Assembly: GCA_002317575.1 (NCBI GenBank)
Contig: DCIH01000033.1
Coordinates: 655-9,231 of the forward strand
Length of the DNA: 8,577 nt
Direction: 5' to 3'
From: Verrucomicrobia bacterium UBA1731
Lineage (GTDB): Bacteria > Verrucomicrobiota > Kiritimatiellia > RFP12 > UBA1067
This document shows positions 1-4,107 of this stretch, piece after piece; position 1 is the stretch's first letter, and every line of letters begins with the position of its first letter. Made by a program: the position numbers and the translations under genes. The notes under the pieces were generated by a model, which worked only from the letters and a program-made list of their open reading frames with translations, searched no databases and had not been told where the DNA came from.

Positions 1-711
1 CGGCGCGATGACGAGCGCGCGCGGAACGCCGCCCTTGTCGGCCCGCTGGTCGGGCGTGCGCAGGTAGCGCGTGAGAATCGCCACCAGGAACGCGGCCGTC
101 TTGCCGCTGCCCGTCTGCGCCTTGCCGGCGATGTTCTTGCCGTCCAGTGCGTTCTGGAGCGAAAGCGCTTGGATTTCCGTGCAGTACTGGAATCCCAAAT
201 CGGCGATGCCGTGCATCACCTCGCCGGGCAGATCGAAATCGTGGAAACGCTTCTTGCCTTCGATCGGATCGACCTTGAAGGAGTCGACCGACCACGCGGC
301 GTGCGCCGCCTGGCGCGCCGCAATCTCCTCGGCGGACACGATGCCGCCCGGACGCATCTCGTTCGCGGCCGTGTTCACCGGCGCGGGGCCGCGACGCGAA
401 CCGTCGCGACGGCGGTCGTCACGACGATCATCACGACGCCCTTCACGGCGATCTCCACGGCGCTCCTCGCGCCGACGATCGTCCCGACGCTCGCCGCGGT
501 TCTGCTTCGACTGCTGCTGGTTCTGACCCTGGCGGTCGGCCTGCGCGTTGCCGCCGTTTCCGCCATTGCCGCCCTTTCCGTGGCGGCCGCGGCGGCCGTG
601 ACGGCCGCGCGACGGACGGTCGCCGCCCTGACCGCCGGACTTCTGACCGGCGGGGGCGGACTTCTTGCCGGTGAGCTTCGCCACCAGCTTCTTGACGAAT
701 CCAAACGCCAT
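1..711 (-). CDS. DEAD-box ATP-dependent RNA helicase, N-terminal part (C-terminus off window)
   Basis: The frame is open from ATG at 711 to the left edge (237 codons). Residues 1-17 form a short basic, possibly amphipathic helix (MAFGFVKKLV...). Residues about 18-70 are rich in Gly, Lys, Arg, Gln and Asn, and about 72-108 are an Arg/Asp repeat. The helicase core starts near 155 with a Q motif (aromatic residue about F156, then GFQYCTEIQ ending at Q181). Walker A/motif I, AQTGSGKT, is at 198-205. The visible part ends at ALVIAP, just where motif Ia (PTREL) should follow; DEAD and the later motifs are outside. The family unwinds short RNA duplexes using ATP, in ribosome assembly, mRNA decay or cold adaptation. 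The core resembles RhlB/RhlE, but I would not assign a symbol. It starts 14 bases after the rpsI stop, without a strong Shine-Dalgarno, which suggests co-transcription with rplM-rpsI. Confidence 0.93.
   Translation of the reverse strand, partial: MAFGFVKKLVAKLTGKKSAPAGQKSGGQGGDRPSRGRHGRRGRHGKGGNGGNGGNAQADRQGQNQQQSKQNRGERRDDRRREERRGDRREGRRDDRRDDRRRDGSRRGPAPVNTAANEMRPGGIVSAEEIAARQAAHAAWSVDSFKVDPIEGKKRFHDFDLPGEVMHGIADLGFQYCTEIQALSLQNALDGKNIAGKAQTGSGKTAAFLVAILTRYLRTPDQRADKGGVPRALVIAP
388..498 (-). repeat. Arg/Asp-rich repeat tract in the helicase N-terminal extension
   Basis: The DNA encodes roughly residues 72-108 of the helicase as an imperfect repetition of an RRDDR/RREER/RGDRR unit. The nucleotides repeat as well (variants of CGTCGTGATGAT), so it is a low-complexity tandem tract. 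Such arginine-rich disordered extensions in DEAD-box proteins usually bind RNA and promote condensates. That role is inferred here, not shown. Confidence 0.75.
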
Positions 712-725
712 TGTTGCCGTTCGGA

Positions 726-1127
726 TTAGCGCTTGGAGAACTGGAAGCGCTTGCGGGCACCCGGCTGACCGGGTTTCTTGCGCTCCTTCATACGGCTGTC
801 GCGCGTCATGCAACCGGCCTTCTTGAGCGCGGCGCGGAGAGACTCGTCGGCCTTCACCAGCGCACGGGCGAGGCCGTGGCGGATTGCGCCGGCCTGACCG
901 GAAACACCGCCGCCCTTCGCGAACACGAGCACATCCACCTTGGACGCGTCGAACCCACAGATGCCGAACGGCTGCTTGAGATAGTCGCGCAGCGCTTCGG
1001 ACGTGACGTACTCCTCGAGCGCCTTGCGGTTGACGGACCAGTTGCCGGCGCCTTCGACGAGCGTGACGCGGGCGACCGCGGTCTTGCGGCGACCGGTTCC
1101 GGCGGAAATAACTTTCTTGTTGGCCAT
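726..1127 (-). CDS. rpsI: 30S ribosomal protein S9
   Basis: The protein has 133 aa, normal for bacterial S9. The N-terminal GTGRRKTAVAR (10-20), the central GGGVSGQAGAIRHGLARAL (72-90), the TRDSR and ERKK segments (108-118) and the terminal FSKR are all diagnostic. S9 binds the head of the 30S subunit, and its C-terminal Ser-Lys-Arg tail reaches the P-site tRNA. The start at 1127 is supported by a strong Shine-Dalgarno, AAGGAG (1137-1142), nine bases upstream. Its first bases overlap the TAA of rplM, so the two genes are closely coupled with a 13-base gap. The rplM-rpsI pair is nearly universal in bacteria. The DEAD-box helicase follows 14 bases downstream. Confidence 0.98.
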   Translation of the reverse strand: MANKKVISAGTGRRKTAVARVTLVEGAGNWSVNRKALEEYVTSEALRDYLKQPFGICGFDASKVDVLVFAKGGGVSGQAGAIRHGLARALVKADESLRAALKKAGCMTRDSRMKERKKPGQPGARKRFQFSKR

Positions 1128-1136
1128 TTCGAAAAT

Positions 1137-1142
1137 CTCCTT
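1137..1142 (-). promoter_or_regulatory. Shine-Dalgarno of rpsI overlapping the rplM stop codon
   Basis: AAGGAG lies nine bases before the rpsI ATG and shares its first two bases with the TAA stop of rplM. Ribosomes finishing L13 therefore clear or occupy the S9 initiation site, which would help keep the two proteins equimolar. Confidence 0.85.
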
Positions 1143-1572
1143 AGAGCGTGATCACTTCGGGCTTCTGCGCCGCGTGCGTGTGCTCCGCGCCCGCGAACAC
1201 CTTCACGCGCGTCATCATCTTGCGCGCGATGTTGTTCTTGGGAAGCATGCCCCACACCGCTTCCAGAATCATGCGCTCGGGATGGAGTTCGCGCATGCGG
1301 GCAGCCGTGAAACGCTTCAGGCCGTTGCGGTAACCGGAATAACGCTGATACTCCTTCTTCTGCTCCTTGTCGCCGGTGAGTTTCACCTGCGCGGCGTTGA
1401 CCACCACGACGAACGCGCCCTGATCAACGGAGGGATCGAACGTGGGGAGGTCTTTGGCGCGAAGCTTGTTCGCGATCAGGACTGCGAGACGGCCCAGAAC
1501 CTGGTCCTTCGCATCGACCAGATACCACTTCCGGTTGTCGCCGGGGTTCTGGCCACGAGTGCTCTTCTGCAT
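1141..1572 (-). CDS. rplM: 50S ribosomal protein L13
   Basis: The protein has 143 aa, the usual length for bacterial L13. It begins at ATG 1572 with a short tail and then RKWYLVDAKDQVLGRLA (14-30). The family signature VWGMLPKNNIARKMM (106-120) and the later VKVFAGAEHTHAAQKP (123-138) are clear. L13 is an early-assembly protein of the 50S subunit that binds 23S rRNA. The reading frame stays open far upstream (to about 1872), but that stretch translates the tRNA-His gene and its promoter, so the start at 1572 is preferred. A purine-rich AAAGAG about six bases before this ATG is a modest ribosome binding site. In E. coli L13 represses its own rplM-rpsI mRNA; the 109-base leader here could serve a similar purpose, but that is inference. 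Confidence 0.98.
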   Translation of the reverse strand: MQKSTRGQNPGDNRKWYLVDAKDQVLGRLAVLIANKLRAKDLPTFDPSVDQGAFVVVVNAAQVKLTGDKEQKKEYQRYSGYRNGLKRFTAARMRELHPERMILEAVWGMLPKNNIARKMMTRVKVFAGAEHTHAAQKPEVITL

Positions 1573-1602
1573 CTTGTGCTCTTTCTTTGTTTGTGGCTTT
1601 GT

Positions 1603-1617
1603 TCCCCGCGCGGGGGA
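1603..1617 (-). promoter_or_regulatory. Small hairpin in the rplM leader
   Basis: On the minus strand TCCCC and GGGGA form a 5-bp stem around a CGCGC loop. It lies about 30 bases before the rplM start, and the stretch after it is A-rich and unstructured. The lack of a T-run on the coding strand argues against a terminator. A nearby GGGA could pair with the TCCC of this stem, giving an alternative fold. A role as an L13 autoregulatory operator is possible but unproven. Confidence 0.4.
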
Positions 1618-1681
1618 GTTTGTCCCGTTCAACCTGCCGCCACCGACTTTCAACGCCGACGGAGAGGTGCTTCCGGAAACT

Positions 1682-1758
1682 TGGGGCAAGAGACGGGGCA
1701 CGATCCCGCAACCCTCAGATCCACAATCTGATGCTCTACCAATTGAGCTACTCTCGCC
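1682..1758 (-). tRNA. tRNA-His (anticodon GTG)
   Basis: The minus strand folds into a full cloverleaf. The acceptor is GCGAGAG with CTCTTGC (one G-T pair), the D-stem GCTC/GAGC has loop AATTGGTA, and the anticodon stem TCAGA/TCTGA has loop TTGTGGA, giving anticodon GTG. The variable region is GGGTT and the T-stem is GCGGG/CCCGT. C73 and CCA are encoded (CCA at 1682-1684), and an encoded G-1 at 1758 opposite C73 gives the identity element of histidine tRNA. The pair A15-T48 is a consistent Levitt pair. The T-loop reads ATCGTGC instead of TTCGANY: positions 54 and 58 are swapped to A and T, which is unusual. Its promoter lies immediately upstream and rplM lies 109 bases downstream, with no terminator seen between them. 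Confidence 0.96.
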
Positions 1759-1782
1759 ACTGAGATCCGAAAAATTGCGCGC

Positions 1783-1811
1783 AGTATACCAAATGGCGGA
1801 ATCGAAAGCAA
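1783..1811 (-). promoter_or_regulatory. Sigma-70-type promoter of tRNA-His (and probably rplM-rpsI-helicase)
   Basis: The -35 box TTGCTT (1806-1811) and -10 box TATACT (1783-1788) are separated by exactly 17 bases, with an extended -10 TGG just before TATACT. The predicted start is near 1776, giving an 18-base 5' leader to the tRNA. The discriminator after the -10 box is GCGCGC, the GC-rich type typical of stringently controlled stable-RNA promoters. Confidence 0.85.
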
Positions 1812-1834
1812 GGGGTAAATTTCCACAATCGCGC

Positions 1835-1864
1835 AAAAAAAAGCGGGCGCCCGCAAGCGCCCGC
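1835..1864 (-). terminator. Intrinsic terminator of the RRM protein gene
   Basis: On the minus strand GCGGGCGC and GCGCCCGC make a perfect 8-bp stem around the loop TTGCGG, followed directly by eight T (plus-strand A-run 1835-1842). A run AAAAG just before the stem can pair with the first T residues, so the stem can be longer. It lies 25 bases past the stop of the RRM gene and cleanly separates it from the tRNA-His promoter. Confidence 0.92.
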
Positions 1865-1874
1865 CTTTTCATGC

Positions 1875-1890
1875 ATCGCCGACAGGCGAT
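1875..1890. repeat. Short inverted repeat at the end of the RRM gene
   Basis: ATCGCC and GGCGAT are separated by four bases, forming a 6-bp hairpin that includes the last base of the RRM stop codon. With the terminator next to it, it gives two consecutive hairpins at the mRNA 3' end. It may protect the transcript from 3' exonucleases; this is inference. Confidence 0.5.
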
Positions 1891-2213
1891 TACCAGCGCG
1901 TGTCGCGCGGACCGCGATCGCGGCGACCGCCGCCGAAACCGCCGCCACGGGGACCACGGCGGTCGTCGCGGGGCTTGGGCTGGGATTCGTTCACGCGGAT
2001 CGGACGACCGTCCAGATCCTGGCCGTTGAGCGCGGCGATGGCCGCGTTGGCCTGTTCGGCATCCGGCATCTCAACGAAACCGAAACCCTTGGAGCGACCG
2101 GTCATGCGATCGGTCACCACGCGAGCGGAGGTAACTTCGCCATACGCCGCAAACGCGGCCTTGAGTCCGTCATCAGTGGTGGCGTAAGCCAGGTTACCAC
2201 AGTAGATATCCAT
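1890..2213 (-). CDS. RRM-domain RNA-binding protein with Gly/Arg-rich tail
   Basis: The protein is 107 aa from the ATG at 2213. It carries one RNA recognition motif: RNP2 is IYCGNL (3-8) and RNP1 is KGFGFVEM (42-49), with the two aromatic residues that stack on RNA bases in this family. From about 83 to 104 it becomes a Gly/Arg-rich tail with GGGFGGG. This layout matches the small single-RRM proteins of cyanobacteria, Verrucomicrobiota and others, some of which are cold-induced; they bind single-stranded RNA. The start at 2213 is chosen over an ATG three codons earlier (2222) because AAGGAT sits eight bases before it, whereas that same element touches the upstream ATG. The gene has its own promoter within rsmA and its own terminator, so it is probably monocistronic. 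The Cys in RNP2 at position 4, where Val or Ile is usual, is a minor variation. Confidence 0.95.
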   Translation of the reverse strand: MDIYCGNLAYATTDDGLKAAFAAYGEVTSARVVTDRMTGRSKGFGFVEMPDAEQANAAIAALNGQDLDGRPIRVNESQPKPRDDRRGPRGGGFGGGRRDRGPRDTRW

Positions 2214-2220
2214 CTTGTTC

Positions 2221-2226
2221 ATCCTT
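2221..2226 (-). promoter_or_regulatory. Shine-Dalgarno deciding the RRM protein start
   Basis: AAGGAT is eight bases upstream of the ATG at 2213. It overlaps the alternative ATG at 2220-2222, which therefore has no usable ribosome binding site at normal spacing. Confidence 0.75.
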
Positions 2227-2240
2227 GTTGTTCTTAATCG

Positions 2241-2272
2241 AAACCGCCCTCGGCACCCGCCTAATTCGGTTT
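2241..2272 (-). repeat. Inverted repeat in the RRM mRNA 5' leader
   Basis: AAACCG and CGGTTT (plus-strand 2267-2272 and 2241-2246) can pair across 20 bases at the very start of the predicted leader. The leader is about 62 bases long, from about 2276 to 2213. Such a leader fold could be temperature-sensitive or could stabilise the transcript, but nothing in the sequence proves this. Confidence 0.35.
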
Positions 2273-3104
2273 ACGAAATAGAAGTATACTCTTTGCTCCA
2301 GGCGTTGGCAAGCGAAATCCAATCGGAATTGGACAACTCTTCCGCGCGCGCCGTCGAATCGATCCGCCCCTTGAAAATCGACCCCAACTGCTTGCGACGA
2401 TGCTCGAACGCCTGCTTCGACAACGCACGGAACGCCGCGCGCGCAGATGCATCCATCGCGTCGTTGGCGTGATGGCGCACGAGCCGAACGACCGTGGAGC
2501 CGATTTCGGGGCGCGGCCAGAAACACGCCGCGGACACCTTCCGGACGATCGAGACGTCGTAATCCAACTGCGCCCAGACGCCCGCCAGCCCGCGCGTCTT
2601 CGTGCCCGGTCCGGCCGCCAGCCGGTCGGCGACCTCCGTCTGCACGAGCACGACGATCGTCTCGGGAACAGCGGAAACGCCGAGGTCGATGCGGCGAATC
2701 AATTCAAGCAGAATGCGCGTCCCGGCCTGGTACGGCAAATTGGACACCATGACGGGGAAACCGTCGCATCGGCCGTCCTTCACCGCATCGAGCGCGTCGG
2801 CCGCGACGACCTCCAGTCCGGCCGGATTGCCCAACGACGCGGCAAGTCGTTCCGCGAGCACGGGATCCTTCTCGATGGCGACAACCTGCGCGCCCCGATC
2901 CAGCAATCCCTCGGTCAACACGCCCAGGCCCGGTCCGACCTCCAACACGCGCGGCGACGCGCCGAATGTCTCAAGGCCGGCCGCGTCGACGATAGCGTCA
3001 AGCACGTTTTTGTCGATCAGGAAATTCTGGCCGAGCACCTTGTTCGGATGGAATCCGTTCTTGATGCACCAGTCCTTGACCTGCGAAGGCGACGTGAGAT
3101 TCAT
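2271..3104 (-). CDS. rsmA: 16S rRNA (adenine1518-N6/adenine1519-N6)-dimethyltransferase
   Basis: RsmA/KsgA dimethylates two adjacent adenines in the 3' hairpin of 16S rRNA using S-adenosylmethionine, a late checkpoint of 30S assembly. The 277-aa product has the family's usual length. Visible motifs are GQNFLID (25-31), SAM-binding motif I EVGPGLGVLT (55-64), the acidic ribose-binding residue in IEKD (77-80), catalytic NLPY (122-125), the FWPRPEIGSTVVRL segment (195-208) and FEHRRKQL (233-240). The frame is open far upstream, but that stretch is antisense-like shadow of the preceding gene's other frame, so the ATG at 3104 was chosen because NLTSPSQV is a normal KsgA N-terminus. A GTG at 3125, overlapping the upstream stop as GTGA, would add seven residues. 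Neither start has a clear Shine-Dalgarno. It follows a SurA-like gene, as rsmA does near surA in E. coli. Confidence 0.97.
   Translation of the reverse strand: MNLTSPSQVKDWCIKNGFHPNKVLGQNFLIDKNVLDAIVDAAGLETFGASPRVLEVGPGLGVLTEGLLDRGAQVVAIEKDPVLAERLAASLGNPAGLEVVAADALDAVKDGRCDGFPVMVSNLPYQAGTRILLELIRRIDLGVSAVPETIVVLVQTEVADRLAAGPGTKTRGLAGVWAQLDYDVSIVRKVSAACFWPRPEIGSTVVRLVRHHANDAMDASARAAFRALSKQAFEHRRKQLGSIFKGRIDSTARAEELSNSDWISLANAWSKEYTSIS
2283..2311 (-). promoter_or_regulatory. Sigma-70-type promoter of the RRM gene, inside the 3' end of rsmA
   Basis: TTGCCA (2306-2311) and TATACT (2283-2288) are separated by exactly 17 bases. The predicted start is near 2276, just before the rsmA stop, giving an untranslated leader of about 62 bases for the RRM gene. 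The -10 hexamer and spacer are identical to those of the tRNA-His promoter in this window, which strengthens both calls. Confidence 0.8.
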
Positions 3105-3121
3105 GAACCGAAACCAGTCCG

Positions 3122-4078
3122 TCACTCGGCGGGCGCCGGGTAGATCTTGACGAACGCGTCCGCGCGCAGGCGATTCACCCACGCGGCGTAGGCATCGCGC
3201 GCGAGATCCGCCTTGACGTTCTTCTCGACGAGGTCGTACGCTTCGGCCAACGACATCTTCGCCTTGGCCGAGGCGCGCTCCTTGCGGACGATGAACCCCC
3301 AGCCGTCGAGATCGATGAGCTTGGACGTCTCGCCGACCTTCAGCTTCGCGAGGGCGGCGCAGATCTCCTCGCGGAACACGTCTTCCGGATCCACGCCGGA
3401 CCACAGTCCACCGTCCTTCGCATGCGAATCGGCGGAATGCTTCCGCGCCAACGCGCCGAAATCCTCGCCCTTGTCCAGCCGTCCGAAGATCTCGTCCGCA
3501 CGCGTTCCCACAGACGGCGTCTTGTCGTCCGCCGCCGGTTTCAGGAGAATGACGCGCACGTCCGCCTTCGCGCCTTTGACATACCGCTCGGGATGCTCGC
3601 CGAATTCCTTCTTGAGCTGCGCGGGCGAGACGCGGATGGCGTTTTCGACCATCTGGTAGCGCATCGCGCTCACGATCATGTCCTCGCGGATCTTGTTCCG
3701 CCATTCCGACATCGGCACCTTGGATGCGTCAAGCTCCGCCGTGAGCTTGTTCATGTCGCCGTCGAAGGAATCGTGCACGATTTCGCGGATGCGGTTGTCC
3801 ACCAGCCATTCCTGCATGTCGAGCTTCCGGTCGGACGCGGCCTTGAGAATGAGCTTGCGGTCGACGAGGTTCTCAAGCGCCGTGCGGTACAGCGCCTGCA
3901 TCTCCGTCTCCCCCCCGCGATCCGCGCGGTTCCGCGCTTCGGGATGCCGCCGGATTTCGTTCATCACGTCGCCCACCGTGATCACGTCGCGGTCGACCTT
4001 CGCGGCGATGCCGTCCAGCGTCCCCGCGCATGCGACGCCGGCGACCACCCACGCAACACCCAACAACAACTTCTTCAT
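3122..4078 (-). CDS. SurA/PrsA-like periplasmic peptidyl-prolyl cis-trans isomerase
   Basis: The 318-aa protein starts with a signal peptide (MKK, hydrophobic 4-16) and a likely signal peptidase I site after A16-C17-A18. Residues about 20-150 are a helical SurA_N-like chaperone region, opening with DGIAAKVDRDVITVGDV, the classical start of mature SurA-type proteins. About 172-268 is a single parvulin (PPIC) domain, with ADVRVILL, GEDFGALARKHSAD, KDGGLWSG and a closing GWGFIVRKE. A C-terminal helix follows. It should help fold exported proteins in the periplasm. E. coli SurA has two parvulin domains; this one has one, closer to PpiC/PrsA size. It lies 29 bases after the giant pilin-like gene, with a purine-rich AGAGAA as a partial ribosome binding site. 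Its stop overlaps a possible GTG start of rsmA. Whether its clients are the pseudopilin proteins upstream or outer-membrane proteins generally is unknown. Confidence 0.9.
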   Translation of the reverse strand: MKKLLLGVAWVVAGVACAGTLDGIAAKVDRDVITVGDVMNEIRRHPEARNRADRGGETEMQALYRTALENLVDRKLILKAASDRKLDMQEWLVDNRIREIVHDSFDGDMNKLTAELDASKVPMSEWRNKIREDMIVSAMRYQMVENAIRVSPAQLKKEFGEHPERYVKGAKADVRVILLKPAADDKTPSVGTRADEIFGRLDKGEDFGALARKHSADSHAKDGGLWSGVDPEDVFREEICAALAKLKVGETSKLIDLDGWGFIVRKERASAKAKMSLAEAYDLVEKNVKADLARDAYAAWVNRLRADAFVKIYPAPAE

Positions 4079-4107
4079 CGGAACGGATTCTCTTTCTTCT
4101 CTGTCGG

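Noticed and set aside
71..760. Several open frames opposite or shifted to the helicase gene
   Set aside because: They are made of Arg/Ala/Ser-rich shadows of the repetitive helicase extension; only the minus-strand frame from 711 carries the Q motif and Walker A.
1603..1620. The rplM leader hairpin as a terminator on the plus strand
   Set aside because: It is followed only by AGTTTG, without a T-run, and no plus-strand gene exists to terminate.
1650..1872. Small proteins with VAQLVEHQIVDLRVAGS or SSSIGRASDCGSEG
   Set aside because: These are well-known spurious translations of a tRNA gene read in different frames; the region is tRNA-His and its promoter.
1759..1889. CRISPR or mobile-element remnants in the widest non-coding stretch
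   Set aside because: The stretch is accounted for by a terminator, a small inverted repeat and a promoter; no direct repeats with spacers or terminal inverted repeats were seen.
2214..2222. ATG at 2222 as start of the RRM protein
   Set aside because: The AAGGAT ribosome binding site overlaps this codon and is ideally spaced for the ATG at 2213, which also places RNP2 in the usual position near the N-terminus.
3105..3704. A 200-residue N-terminal extension of rsmA
   Set aside because: The stretch is an alternate frame of the SurA-like gene, Arg-rich and without homology, and the KsgA family starts close to the GQNFLID motif.
4022..4036. Lipoprotein lipobox in the SurA-like protein (Cys17)
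   Set aside because: The residue at -3 is Gly, not Leu/Val/Ile, while A16-C17-A18 is a good signal peptidase I site. PrsA-type lipoproteins exist, so this is not absolutely excluded.
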